Part shown: one piece after another, positions 11,677 to 22,871 of the stretch | Layout: every line of letters begins with the position of its first letter | Position numbering within the stretch: the first letter of the stretch is position 1 | Assembly (NCBI GenBank): GCA_021432635.1 | Contig: MU270060.1 | Span: forward strand, 372,001-436,000 | Source of the DNA: Thozetella sp. PMI_491 | Taxonomy: Eukaryota; Ascomycota; Sordariomycetes; Chaetosphaeriales; Chaetosphaeriaceae | Direction of reading: 5' to 3' | DNA length: 64,000 nucleotides | Translations under genes and position numbers: made by a program | The notes under the pieces: model-generated | Database searches by the model: none | The model's input: the letters and a program-made list of their open reading frames with translations, nothing else | Told to the model about the DNA's origin: nothing

Positions 11677-12520
11677 ATGTTCTCCACGCTCCCTCTTTTG
11701 GCTTCCATGCTGGCCGTTGCGGCCGCTGCTCCTCTCGCCGAGGTACCTGCGTAAGTTGCCTTGTAACGCCTAGCTTCCCTGCACCGGTGTAGATCTCATA
11801 TCTAACTGGCCTAGCGTTGAGGGATCTCTTGATAAGCGCAGTTTCAGCTGTAGCACATTGGTCTCTGGTCTGAATGCCGGTGATTGTCAACATATGAGCG
11901 ATATCGGCATGTACAGCCAGGGATCGAACTCGTATACTAGCAACGGCAACATCTGGATCGGATCCAACGGTCCTAACACCTTCACCTTCACCAACAACGC
12001 CACGAGCCCGAGCCCCGTGAGCGTCACACTCATCATGTGGGACAACCCCCCGCTGGACTACGTCTCTAGCTTTATGAACGTCCGCACGCCCAAGGTGTCC
12101 TACTCGCTGCCCAACGTCGGCGATTCGGTTACCATCTCGGTCGCGAACGGCATCTCGGGCGGCTGGGCCGCGCTCAACAACCACGTCACCACCCTCAGCC
12201 AGTACGGCCAGATTTACAATACGTGGGGCGAGTTCACCACTGGGGACTATGCGACCGTCGATGTGAGCCGGGAGGTGAACATGGGTGGCAACATTATGTC
12301 AATAAAAGTCTCCACCGGCTGCGTGAGCGACATGAACACCTGCGTGTTCCAGTGCAAGAGCGGCAATACCTGCGGGGAATCGTTGACTTACGACTTGGTC
12401 AACTGCACCAGTGGCAGCCAGACTGGTGCCACGTATGGCCTCTACAATGGCAACCCATCCGGAGGTTGCCAGGGCTGGAGCAACGGCGGACATATCGATG
12501 TTTCCCTTGGTCGCTACTGA
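11677..12520 (+). CDS. Secreted 8-cysteine protein with Kex2 propeptide
   Basis: Exon 1 11677-11750 and exon 2 11815-12520, with a 64-nt intron (GTAAGT, CTAAC branch, CTAG), give 259 aa. Residues 1-~18 form a signal peptide (MFSTLPLLASMLAVAAAA). A short propeptide follows, ending in Lys-Arg (VEGSLDKR), the Kex2 site seen in many fungal secreted proteins and effectors. The mature part is ~225 aa, rich in Gly, Asn, Ser, Thr and aromatic residues, with eight cysteines, probably four disulfides. The C-terminal half has a regular C...C...C pattern ending in HIDVSLGRY. I do not recognise a named family; a beta-sandwich secreted protein or candidate effector is the best description. Secretion is well supported, function is not. 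Confidence 0.82.
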
Positions 12521-13238
12521 GAGGTCACATGAGCCATTCGAGTCCTTTCTGATGTGCATATAGCAGTGCTCCATTCTATTCTTCAGTTGTAGATATTATA
12601 ACGAACAACTCCAAAGGCAGAGTTTGACGAGGGAAGGTACATATGAGCAATTGGACACTGGGCACGATAGGAGCAAAAGCTGTTTTCCACAGCTCCTAGG
12701 GGGCTTGGCCATCGTTAGCAGAGATAGAATCCAATGTTAGATTCACTGGTTGCACTAAGAGCAATTGCCGTGCAGGAGTCGGTGTGCTTATCACGCTTGT
12801 TCCACCTTGGGATAGATAGTTTCAAGAGCGAGTGAGCTGACTAGAGCCCCCCCCCCCCCAGCGGGTACCTGCCGCTCGGCCCAAGGGGGAGTGGCGTAGC
12901 GGAGCGGTCATCCGCCCAGAAACCTGGTATGCGTGTGCAAGTGGGGTCCGGAAGTTGGGGTAAGAAAGGTGTTCCTTCATCCTTCGAGGGGAAACCGTAA
13001 GCGACAGCCGATCCTACCTTAGCTAGGAGACAGACACACTCCACGTTGCACGGTAAGCCACGGTAAGCTGCAGTATTGGAGATACTTATGGCTTAGAAGT
13101 GAAGCCCAGGACTGAGCCATGGTTGCAAGGTTGTAACCATAAGCACAGGTAGGCCAAGAATAATTACAAGGTAAAGTGCTTTTGTATTTTCAAACCCTTC
13201 TTTCTCCAACTCCTAACCCCGATACTCTGGTGCCAACC
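12521..13238. other. Intergenic region with C13 homopolymer
   Basis: No gene seen. A run of 13 C lies at 12847-12859. A TGGCGTAGCGG-like stretch at about 12891 resembles a tRNA A box, but no cloverleaf could be drawn. Confidence 0.5.
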
Positions 13239-14585
13239 CTACTCGTAGAAGAGGGCATAGTTGGGGCCATTGCCTGCGCCGACGCCTACGGTAGCGTGAG
13301 CTACGATCTTGCCGAGGAGGCCAGTCTTGACGTTGCGCTCAATGACGACGACGCGGTTGTCGTCCTGCAGCGCCGAGGCAACGAGGGTGCCAGCCTTGTT
13401 CAGTGAGAAGCCACGGGGATTCATCCCACCAGCCGGTGCGGTCTGAACAACAGCAAGGGCACCGGTCCGGTCGTCGATCGAGAAGGAGACGAGGGGGTCC
13501 GAGGCCAGCGCCGTGGTGTTGGCTACGTCAAAGTTGGGGATCTTGAGCAAGCCCTCGCCACGCGAAGACACGATGACAAACCGCTGGTCGGGCTGTGGCG
13601 CGAGTTAGCTTGTGAGACTCAATGTAGAGGATATATCCGCTTACCGAAACCACGATTTCAGCTGCCTTGGTGCCGGCGGGAACAGTTCCGTTGGGGCCGT
13701 GCGTGCTGAAGTTGAAGAGCTGCGTGAAGGTAGGCTCAGCATCACCTTTCGCGTACACGACGCTGTATCCCGTGATACTGTTCGACAGCTCGTTGACAGT
13801 GTAGAGGAAGGTCTTGTCCCCGCACACGGCGAAGGCGGCGTGGCGCGGTCCAGAGCCCGTCACCGCCTTGATCGGGGTGAGCGGGGTGAAAGACTTGCTA
13901 CCACCAACGCTGTAGACGTGGACCAGGTCGGCGCCAAGGTCCGGCGCAACCAGGAACTTCTTAGTAGGGTCGAGGACCGCATCGTGCACGTGCGGGGCAT
14001 CCTGACGGTCTGGTACGCTGCCTGGAGCAGAGAGAGTGTAAGTCTCTTGCTGCAGCAGAGACAGCGCCTTCGGATCGGCTACGGAGAAGGTGCCGAAAGA
14101 GGAGGTGTCGCTGGCGCACTGTGTTAGTGAAATATGCTCATCGACAAGGAATCCACCTCCCATCCTATTAGGTCGAAAGACTCGGAGTGTCTGCTCGACA
14201 AATCCTTATCCCCCCAGCTGGCGACTTACTAAAAAGCGACAGCCAATTGCGTGTTGTTGACTCCGAAGAGGGTCGAGGCCACGGGACTCTTGAGCACGGG
14301 CAGCACGTTCAAGGTGGTGAGCGCGCCATTGGCACCCGTCTTGTAGGACGTGAGGGACGCATTGCCGCCCCAACCCTCATTGAGACAGTAGAGAACCGAT
14401 TTGGGATAGTCGAGGGTCAGCCAGGTGGGCTCGGAACCGCAGTCGAGCGACTTGGAGGCAACCGAGAGGCCGGACTTGTCCAAGTTCAGCGTGTACAAGG
14501 AGTGGTCATTGTACGACGACGCATAGAGGATCTCGGCGGCGGCCGGAGTGGCCAGCACGAGGGACAGCAGTCGCATGGCCGTCAT
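13239..14585 (-). CDS. Secreted seven-bladed beta-propeller lactonase-like protein
   Basis: Minus-strand exons 14585-14230, 14110-13645, 13592-13239 (introns 119 and 52 nt) give 391 aa in phase. It belongs to the lactonase / carboxy-cis,cis-muconate cyclase family (YbhE/Gmp-type 6-phosphogluconolactonase fold): ILYASSYNDHSLYTL near the start, PDRQDAPHVHDAVLDPT, LVAPDLGADLVHVYSV, SGPRHAAF, LYTVNELSNSITGY, and MNPRGFSLNKAGTLVASALQ. A hydrophobic N-terminus (MRLLSLVLATPAAA) suggests secretion, unlike the bacterial cytosolic enzyme. In fungi such proteins are mostly uncharacterised. A second ATG three codons inside is an equally good start. Confidence 0.88.
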
Positions 14586-15920
14586 CTTGATTCTCGGGAG
14601 CCTTGAGCGGTTCGGATGGGGTCCAGGTACGTTGAGGGGCGGCTGTGGTGGTGGCTAGACGAAGCAAGCTCGCGCCGGACGTGCGAGCTGCGGTCCCAAC
14701 CTATAAATGCAAAAAGCTGCTTTCTCGGCCACGGCTCCGCGAACGTATTGTGCCCGTGCCTAATGAGGCAGGACATTGCCGCCCTGTCATCAATTTAGCC
14801 GCGACGTTTGGTTTCCCCGACCTCCAATTTTCCCCCAATCCAGGCCCTGGACGGGGTGGTTCCGGGTTCGCTGGTCCCGCAGCTTGGGTCGCCTGGTCGT
14901 CCCTCGTGGGCCCAAATCCGCATCCCAGCAAGCCCAGCCCATCGTGCGCGGTGAAGCCATGTTCTGCGAGCCAATCCAGCTCAGGGCCGTCGCCGCCAAG
15001 ACACGCGCTGACTCGGAGTGAGGGCTACTGAAGCGCAGCCCAGGGTCGGAGTTGGGGTAATGCTACGGCCCCCGCGGAGGAACCTGGACGACGGGCCGCA
15101 TTGCCCACGCGAACCACCGGGCGGACTTGGGTGCCGGTTATGGGGCGCGGGCCCCGGAGTTTCTTCACCATTGCGGTTAGCGAAGCCACTTCATTAGGTT
15201 ATGGTTTGACTACGCCGGCTATTTGGGCCCAACATGAGTCTGCAAACAGTCCAGGTACTGCGATCCTGCCGTTAGGGGTTGAGCGGCAAACCGCTCATCT
15301 AGCATCCCTGCCATAGCTTTCTTTCCTTCGCCCGAGCTTGCGCGCACGCGCAAGCCGCCCTAGAGCGAAAACAAAGATGGAGGCCAAGAACGCCCCGCGT
15401 CCCACGGGGTATTCAGCCATCCACCCGTTGGCACATGGCCGCATGGGGCTAAGCCATGCCATCCGGCGTTGCATCTCGAGCGAGGACATATTTTTCTACG
15501 TGCCTTGGCCCCTCGTCCCCCGCTCGCCTTGCCCCTCCGCCCTGCCGCTGTCCCCTGCATGGCTCGGGTGGGCCTACGCGGGTCGCATCATAGCGGTACC
15601 GATTGATCGGATAGTACTGGGTGCTGCTCCAGCAAATGAGGTGTAGAGTGGTCATAGGTTCCTGCATAAATTCATATGGGCACATCGCAGTTCGCGGGCC
15701 CAATCAACTCGCCTTGTCACGGCATGCTACCCTTTCCGTCACGTCATATTTGGCCGTCGTTCCTGTCGAATTCTAAAGCACGGAGACTCGCTTACATCAG
15801 GAACTGCTGTCTAAGCCTGGGACTGGGAATACAAATTGACTATTTTTTTAATTGCCCTGTGGCGTGGTTCCGTAAGACTTTCTTGCAGGGCTTATATATC
15901 CTATTTAGTAGAGCCGTCGC
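14586..15920. other. Intergenic region, GC-rich, no gene supported
   Basis: Several Pro/Arg-rich open frames on both strands reflect base composition rather than coding. The first ~150 bp is the 5' flank of the minus-strand propeller gene. Confidence 0.45.
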
Positions 15921-17957
15921 CTATCTTGATGCATACTCGCCAAATATCTGGCAGATTTCGTGTCTTCCAAGGCGTTCTGCGAGCTCCCTCGCCGTCTCGC
16001 CTCTGGAATCCGGTATGTCCGTGGCCGCACCCACTCTTAGCAGCTCAGCAAACTCGTCCCTAGCATCATCCGAGACCGCTTGATGCAGAGCCGTCACTGC
16101 GCCATGATCGGCACTAAGTTGCAGGTTCAAGTCGGCTCCACGTTCAACCAACATCCGGATGAGTGGCGTATTCCGGCACCGGACAGCCCAGTAAAGGCAA
16201 AACTCCGATTGCCCGTTACGCATGTTTACTTCGGCACCGCCCTCAAGGAGAAGTGTTGCAGCGGGCAGGAACGCGTCCGCACACATACTTATCAAGAGAA
16301 AGCCATCTACATAAGAGAGTGTTAGCTGACAGTCGCGGTAGTAGTATCTTTTACATTCTGTGGGACTCTTTATGTGATAACTCACCATCTGGCGGTATAC
16401 GAACATTCATGTCCGCGCCTTGTTCGATAAATGTACGAAAGGTCGAAACGTCGTCGATGTGGGAGCACAGGCTCATGGGTATTTGGTCAGTCAGCGGCAA
16501 ACCCATGACGAGTTTATGATATTTGTTATCGTGCTGCAGAAATTCGTGTATCGTGGCGGGCAGCGTGGCGTTTAGGTCAGCCCCGTGCTTCGCGAGTATT
16601 GATACGCATGCGGGGGAGTTCCTAAGGGCAGCGATGTGAATCGGACGGATTCCTAAATCTCGTTAGTCAAATTGCGAACCACGCAGTGGCTCAGAACACC
16701 CGAGAACGCTCACCACCGTCTGATGCATTTGGATCAAAGCCCCCTTCCAACAATAACCTCAGATATTTTGTATCTTTTCTCTCGACAGCCTCGTGGACGA
16801 GGAATACGCCGTATTTCGGATCTTTGTACTTTCTTGCCAGGGCATTTAGGAAAATCGAGATGGTGGAGAGATCCTCTGCTTCGTTCATAGTTTCGAAGAA
16901 TTTCCTGGCGAATCCTCTCATGTTGCAGTTGCGGTCCACGAGCAGGGCCGCAACGTCCCACGATCCACGGTGGGTGGCAACTTGAAACGGCGTCTTGTCA
17001 TCGTCGTTTGTTTCATTAATTGGGGCTCCCTGGTCCAAGAATAACAATGCAATACGTGCTGCGTTACATGTTGCACATAGATGAAGTCCTGTTTGTCCTC
17101 TTCTTGCCTTGAGGTCTCGGTATGGCCAGCGTTTTACAAGCTCGGCAGCAGAGTCTACGTCATCCGCTTGGATGACCGCGTAGAGAGTATCTAGCCTTTA
17201 GAAGGTTAGAGACTAGTGGAGATTAGTGAGAACACATTATTCACCTACATATTTCCCGCTTTGGCAGAGCCATCTGACATACTCAGTACATCGTAAGTAT
17301 TAAAGTATCGATGCATGACGACATCCTTCCGAGTACGGTTATCTGAGATCGAGCTCCCCTCGTGTATTGTTTCAAGGTCACTTTCAAGCCGGCCACGGAT
17401 CTTCTGCTGGTTGCCCTCGAGGAAATCTTGATGAAGATTTTCAAAGCCTATTGCCATTTCCTGGAGGATTTGCTCCTGGCCCTTCCCCGATATGTACCTG
17501 GAAAGCTGTCAATTCAAATTTCAAGTGGCGAGAGAGGAAGAAGCTACCCGCTTAACACCAAAACAGCCATGCTTAGCGTTGCTTTGGAATCCATCAACCG
17601 AGCTCGGAGGGACTCCACGCTATCTTTCCGAAGCGGCCAGAGCAGCCGTGTCAAGGTTGACACCCGCCTACCGCCTCTAGCTAGCGGTTGCAGGGCCGAC
17701 TCAAGCAACGTGAGAGAAGCCGTACAATCCTCAACACATTGGCATACCGTTTCGAGCAAAACCCGATCGGTCGTTATCTGCGCACGGGTGCAGTATTCCC
17801 GCGCAGCTGTTAGCACCGAGTCGAGGTTCTGAACATCGCTCTGCAGATGCTGTATCTCGGACAGGGAATCTTTGATATCGGACAAGATGGCAAGGACAGC
17901 CTTGGCTGCCGACGCAGCGACGCCAATCGCTCCTACGATAGCCAGCGCATCCGCCAT
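15921..17957 (-). CDS. Ankyrin-repeat protein with NLR-type N-terminal domain
   Basis: Five exons on the minus strand, 17957-17548, 17497-17249, 17195-16714, 16652-16386, 16306-15921 (introns 50, 53, 61, 79 nt), join in phase to 597 aa. Residues 1-~137 (MADALAIVGAIGVAASAAKAV, then a heptad-like helical stretch QHLQSDVQNLDSVLTAA) match the fungal N-terminal domain that heads many STAND/NLR-like proteins (Helo-like/SesA-type). No NACHT or NB-ARC follows; ankyrin repeats begin at about 220 (GQTGLHLCATCNAARIALLF, DKTPFQVATHRGSWDVAALL, YGVFLVHEAVERKDTKYLRL, VTALHQAVSDDARDEFAELL). This is thus an effector-domain plus sensor-repeat architecture without a nucleotide switch. The start is the ATG of MADALAIVG; an earlier in-frame ATG lies nine codons upstream. 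Confidence 0.85.
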
Positions 17958-18757
17958 AGTCGCCCGACGATTATTTCGAAACAACGAGAACTTCCGGGAG
18001 GGTAAGCAGCGATGTCTGCCTATTTTCAGGCCGCATACGAGACCCTAACCCTTCTTATCCCGGATCGAGAGCCTACGTGAGGAATGGACTCCGCCTCATT
18101 CCTGCCTACAACGCCAAGAATAGGACGCGCCTATCGCGTATTCGGCGGTAAGTCATCCAGCGATGCGGCCGCTGCAAACTACAAAGGTAATTAGTCAGTA
18201 TATGAACGTGGAAGAGAGGAGAAGTACAGTAAACTCTGAATCAATACTGCCTCCAATTAATAATTGTTTGTCGCCGCTAGTTCGTCGGGCTTCCTGGCCA
18301 CCGTACCAAATTAAGATCAGCTGCTGTGCTATACGCATACGCCGCGAATCCGAGCCTCCGGAGTAAAGAGACATACCCTGGCCGAGAGAATAGCCCGGGA
18401 TTAGAACACCATGTGATTGGTGGTCCGCTGTTACTCAGCCGCAACGTAGGATCCACGGCAAAAAAGCCAAGGCCTGTGCTGGCGCCATCTCGTAGATAGT
18501 CCCTAGGCCTAGGTGTAGGAGGCAAGGCTCTGACCCCTAACTTTAACGCTTGATGTGGAAAAAACACCGCAACGGGTAGTATTATGGACGATAGCCCTGC
18601 CAAATGGCAACCAGTAGCGATATGCTCCCAACAAGTTGCTTATTAACGTCCTTCTTTAAAGCAGCTTATGTCTCCAACCCTCCAACATGCTCAACTCTCT
18701 TGCTGGCCGCTCCGACTTCTCGCTATTCAAATCTCAATATTATGTTCCAAGTTGACC
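17958..18757. other. Intergenic region between divergent genes
   Basis: Lies between the minus-strand ankyrin gene and the plus-strand membrane-protein gene and so holds both promoters. No conserved element recognised. Confidence 0.4.
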
Positions 18758-20344
18758 ATGGCGGCCGCTGGTTCCCCCTATGAAAGCCTGTTGAGTGTTT
18801 CGCAGAACACCCCGGGGCAGCACCTCGCGAACCACACCTACGAGATGACCACGAAATCGCCCGAGCTTGTGAGCAGCGAGCCGCTCATACCCCATACGGT
18901 GCCGGTCCAAAAGTCGCGTCATTTCGACTGGCCAAACCTGATCTTGATTCTTTCTATATGGGTGCTGCTCGCTATAAGCTGCCTCGTCCTGCTTGCCGCT
19001 GCAAGCATTATCCCCGATAACTTTTCTGAAGTCTTTCACGAATCCAACAAGTCATGGGCGTCTCCTGCGATTGGGTTCGCCGTTACGATTGGTTCTATCG
19101 CCGCCACCCTGAATCAAACGCTGGTGGATCGATGCTGGAGGCGCGTCACGTGTGCTGCCTTGGAGTTCAGAGCCTCCAAGTTGAACGATGCCCAGATGGC
19201 TCACAATCTGCGCGCAGCAAACTTCGAATGGCTTAACTTTTTGATACGGCTCTGCAAACTCAAGGTCACCTTTTCCGACGTTCGAGCAGCTCTGAGCTAC
19301 TCTATCCTCAAGCTAGGAACCCTGGCCAGCTTCTCCAGTGTCTCATTTTGCGTTGTGTGGGATTCGCCAGACCAGCCTAGACCGACTCCACGGTGGTACT
19401 GGGTAGTGATTCCCATTCTAATCCATGGAGGATGTTTGGTGGTAGGCCTGGCTATCTGGCTACTGCCGCCGAAGGAGCTGTTCAGCACCAGGTACGACGA
19501 TGTCGGCCTCTTGCAGCGATATTTGCCATACTTGGAGCGCGTTCGTAGTGGCTCTCTAGCAAATCACGAGACGGTTGCTCGTTACTTGCTCAGTGAGCAT
19601 AACGAGCCTTTGTCCAGCCTAAACGTGGAGATTATGCCGGGCACCCAGTTTAAGCCGAAGCTAGCAGGTATCTGGATAGGTCTTCTGCTCATGAACGTCC
19701 CTACGATCGCAGTGTTGATTGCGCTTCACTCTGGAAATCACGACGACTTAGCCTCGCGGCCTTATCTGGTGAGCGGCATCCAGTACTCTTTCCTCGCTCA
19801 ACACTTTTTCTATTCACTTGCTGCGGACTTCGTTGTCTGGAACCTCTCCCTCGAAGGTCTATGCAAAACAGACGGGATATCTCCCAAGCGGCACATCAAC
19901 CATTTGGGGTACGGATCCGGGATCATGCTGCTGGTAAGGGCCATCAAGCAGCGTCGACCTCTTCGAGCCTTCATTTTCCTCTGGCTCTTTTGGCTACAAA
20001 CCACGCTCCACCGCGTCTACACATTTACCTTCAGTGTCTTCGCCGGCTTTAATCTGTTTACGAACGACGTCAACTTCCCCATAGAGGACATAAACCCACT
20101 GTATGGAAACGCCTTCTGGATCGTCTGGATCATCATGACCATCCTCCTTGTCTGGCCGCTGTTCTTGGCCTGGAGTTTTACTTCTTTCCAGGCCCCAATA
20201 TGCCCGCCCAGCGGATGGATATGGGCGCAAATCGCCAAGGGTGCAATGTATACTCCCGGAGCCTGGGGCGTGCGTGATGGCAAGGCCGCTTGGGGAGATG
20301 ACGTGATACCGTTTAGAAACTGCAGAGGCCAAAGTCTGGGTTAG
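18758..20344 (+). CDS. Fungal multi-pass membrane protein, uncharacterised
   Basis: Single exon. The open frame extends to 18668, but the ATG at 18758 sits in a strong context (GACCATGGCG), giving 528 aa. About seven hydrophobic segments are visible: LILILSIWVLLAISCLVLL, a segment around SPAIGFAVTIGSIAATL, SILKLGTLASFSSVSF, VVIPILIHGGCLVVGLAIWL, IWIGLLLMNVPTIAVLIAL, FIFLWLFWLQTTLHRVY and FWIVWIIMTILLVWPLFLAW. The N-terminal ~65 residues are Ser/Thr/Pro-rich and likely cytosolic. It resembles the large set of fungus-specific polytopic membrane proteins of unknown role; no transporter signature was found. Confidence 0.7.
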   Translation: MAAAGSPYESLLSVSQNTPGQHLANHTYEMTTKSPELVSSEPLIPHTVPVQKSRHFDWPNLILILSIWVLLAISCLVLLAAASIIPDNFSEVFHESNKSWASPAIGFAVTIGSIAATLNQTLVDRCWRRVTCAALEFRASKLNDAQMAHNLRAANFEWLNFLIRLCKLKVTFSDVRAALSYSILKLGTLASFSSVSFCVVWDSPDQPRPTPRWYWVVIPILIHGGCLVVGLAIWLLPPKELFSTRYDDVGLLQRYLPYLERVRSGSLANHETVARYLLSEHNEPLSSLNVEIMPGTQFKPKLAGIWIGLLLMNVPTIAVLIALHSGNHDDLASRPYLVSGIQYSFLAQHFFYSLAADFVVWNLSLEGLCKTDGISPKRHINHLGYGSGIMLLVRAIKQRRPLRAFIFLWLFWLQTTLHRVYTFTFSVFAGFNLFTNDVNFPIEDINPLYGNAFWIVWIIMTILLVWPLFLAWSFTSFQAPICPPSGWIWAQIAKGAMYTPGAWGVRDGKAAWGDDVIPFRNCRGQSLG

Positions 20345-20860
20345 ATAAGGCAAGAGGCCCCTTTACAATGTCATTTTATAAACTTCTCCGCTCCGCTAGT
20401 GGAAACATAGACTATCCAATTTGCCCAAATTGGTAACCGTTTTGAGTCGCACAACCCTTGAAACAGACTATCGCAGCTTAGAAGACCAGTGCACCATGTG
20501 AGTGAGATGCATGAAGGAAGTTTAAAGAAATGTGTGCTGCACTACACTGACTAGGGCAACCCGTAACGGCGATACTTGCAGGGAAGGGAAAAAAAATCCT
20601 CAGGACTGTTACGCCACTAGCCTATTTGGAAGTACCATCATCGATAATCGTTGCGGGTAGCGCCGACTGGCCCGATAAGATCAACGAAGGCGTAATGCGG
20701 GGGTTGCTTAGGGCACAGGACCAGTTGCCGAAACCGGCCGACGAGTGCCCCATAGTCCGCCACACGCCTGCAGACCAACTCGGATCCTCGGAGTTGTCAT
20801 GCTCTTATTTCCAGGCTCCTCCATTCACCATCCGACTGAAGCCTTTGGCCTTGGTAACCC
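20345..20860. other. Intergenic region, no gene supported
   Basis: Short 3' and 5' flanks of the two neighbouring plus-strand genes; a plus-strand frame here overlaps the transporter gene in another frame and is not credible. Confidence 0.45.
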
Positions 20861-22345
20861 ATGGATCTGAAGCTGTTCTTCAAGCGCGGCTTCCGGGAGT
20901 CCGGCCTAACCTCCCTCTACCAGACGGGCCGGGATGCATGGCTTATTATTCTCTCGCGATGTTGCCGCATGTTCGCGTATGGCGCGAGCTCCTTCGTGCT
21001 TGCGCTATTCTTCAACGAGCTCCACGTCTCCGACTCACGCATCGGATTGTTCATGACTCTCACGCTAGTTGGCGATGTTTTCTTGTCGCTCGTACTGACA
21101 TTCATCGCCGACAGGGTTGGTCGTCGGCGAACCCTCATTGGCGGTTCGATCTTGATGATCATCTCCGGCGCCACTTTTGCTTTGTCTGAGAACTACTGGG
21201 CTCTCCTATTTGCCGCTGTCATCGGTGTCCTCAGCGCATCAGGGGGTGATTTCGGTCCATTCCGAGCCATCGAGGAATCTTCCTTGTCGGAACTCACCAC
21301 GCCTGCTACGCGGTCTGATGTACTGGTATGGTACATCACAATGTCAACCTTGGGGTCCTCAGTGGGAACCGAGCTTTCCGGCCGCATCGTCGACGTGCTT
21401 ACTCACAGAGACGGCTGGACTATCCTAGATGCATATCACACCGTTTATTGGGGATATACCATCATGGGCGGAGTGAATATGGCATTGGCCATGCTCTTGT
21501 CGAAGAAGTGTGAGCTTCAGAAGACTGACGACGCAATCGACGACACCGACTTGGACGCTTTTCTCGAGGATTCCGATGATGAGAGTACCGTTAGCAGCGA
21601 GAGACAACCTCCACGAACCAAGAGCGGATTTTCTCAGATCTCCAGGCAAACACTGTCGATCATGCTCATACTCTGGTTCCTTCTCATGGTAGATTCGTTG
21701 GCCGATGGGATGGTCAATATGTCCCTAACGACATATTATATCGACCAAAAGTTTCACGTCTCTAAATCTTTGCTCGGAGATATACTCTCTGCGAGCTACT
21801 TCCTAGCGACAGCATCCTCGGTCTTCGCAGGTCCTTTGTCGCGACATCTTGGACTGGTGAATACCATGGTGTTCACTCACATCCCATCGTCGGCAGCGGT
21901 TCTCGCATTTCCAGCGCCCCAGAACATCGCTTTGACATTTGCCTTGCTTCTGGTTCGCGTCGGTCTTAATAACATGGATCAAGCACCCCGAACAGCCCTC
22001 ATTGCAGCGGTGGTCAAGCCAGATGAGCGAACGGCGGTTATGGGAATCACTGGCATGCTAAGAACTCTGGCGGCCACCTCTGGACCGACATTGACAGGAT
22101 TCTTAGCCGACAGCAACCGATTTTGGATCGCATTTGTGGTAGCTGGGAGCTTGAGGTTGGCATACGATTTGGGGCTATGGGCGATGTTCATCAACATTCA
22201 GCTCCACAAGTATGAACCTGTCCTCAGCGCCAGTACTCCAATGAGGGAGCAGCGCAGGACAACTGATGTTGAGGCTTCGGGGGAGGATGATCTCACGCCG
22301 CAGGCACCTGAGGTTGGAGTTAAGACAACACATGATCAAGCGTGA
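20861..22345 (+). CDS. MFS transporter
   Basis: Single exon, 494 aa, the usual size of an MFS carrier, with two bundles of about six helices separated by an acidic cytoplasmic loop (about 225-255, DDAIDDTDLDAFLEDSDDE). The loop 2-3 signature is present as GDVFLSLVLTFIADRVGRRR (D-x-x-GRR), and PDERTAVMGITGMLRTLAAT lies in the region of the second-half signature. It is closest in feel to fungal carriers of the multidrug-like or tetracycline-resistance-like class. Substrate unknown; no biosynthetic cluster surrounds it. Probably in the plasma or vacuolar membrane. Confidence 0.85.
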   Translation: MDLKLFFKRGFRESGLTSLYQTGRDAWLIILSRCCRMFAYGASSFVLALFFNELHVSDSRIGLFMTLTLVGDVFLSLVLTFIADRVGRRRTLIGGSILMIISGATFALSENYWALLFAAVIGVLSASGGDFGPFRAIEESSLSELTTPATRSDVLVWYITMSTLGSSVGTELSGRIVDVLTHRDGWTILDAYHTVYWGYTIMGGVNMALAMLLSKKCELQKTDDAIDDTDLDAFLEDSDDESTVSSERQPPRTKSGFSQISRQTLSIMLILWFLLMVDSLADGMVNMSLTTYYIDQKFHVSKSLLGDILSASYFLATASSVFAGPLSRHLGLVNTMVFTHIPSSAAVLAFPAPQNIALTFALLLVRVGLNNMDQAPRTALIAAVVKPDERTAVMGITGMLRTLAATSGPTLTGFLADSNRFWIAFVVAGSLRLAYDLGLWAMFINIQLHKYEPVLSASTPMREQRRTTDVEASGEDDLTPQAPEVGVKTTHDQA

Positions 22346-22871
22346 TGCGTGTCGCCGGCTAGGTACCTAAGGATAAAGGGGCTCTAACTAGCAATGACTT
22401 TAAACCCACGAAACCTAGTGGTGTCCCGATGGCTGAGGTCCTGATAATAAAAGCATAAAGCCTTCATATATAAAAGTTCCAAATACCTCGGGGTGCTCTG
22501 GGTAGTGAGATGCAGATACTTTCAAGTTCGCTAGCAAAAAGAATCTTGAAAAAAAGTCAAATCTCCTAAAGCTTATGTAATTTAGAGGAATACTATCCTA
22601 TTAGTTAATTCGACTGCACATCTCTAAGATAGTAGGTAGTGTAGTGGAGTATAAAGATAAGGGTGGCGTTTAGCAGGATTGCGGCGAACGGGGCCTCTCT
22701 GCAAAAGAGAACTTCGATTCGGCTGATCACGGGGACCCAAAATATGCCTTTGCTCCGACGGCAGAGAAAGAATTATGGACTGATTCATGCAAGATGGTTG
22801 AACTGAACGAGATTGATTAGCATCATTAATATGTTCTTGAGACAGTCTAGCACTCAGGCCATGAAGATGCC
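22346..22871. other. Intergenic region between convergent genes
   Basis: Moderately AT-rich 3' flanks of the MFS and DUF924 genes; no gene seen. Confidence 0.5.

Noticed and set aside
12885-12930. Possible tRNA A box near GAGTGGCGTAGCGG
   Set aside because: No matching B box or cloverleaf; likely chance.
14645-15031. Pro/Arg-rich open frames in GC-rich intergenic DNA
   Set aside because: Composition effect; mutually overlapping frames on both strands with no family likeness.
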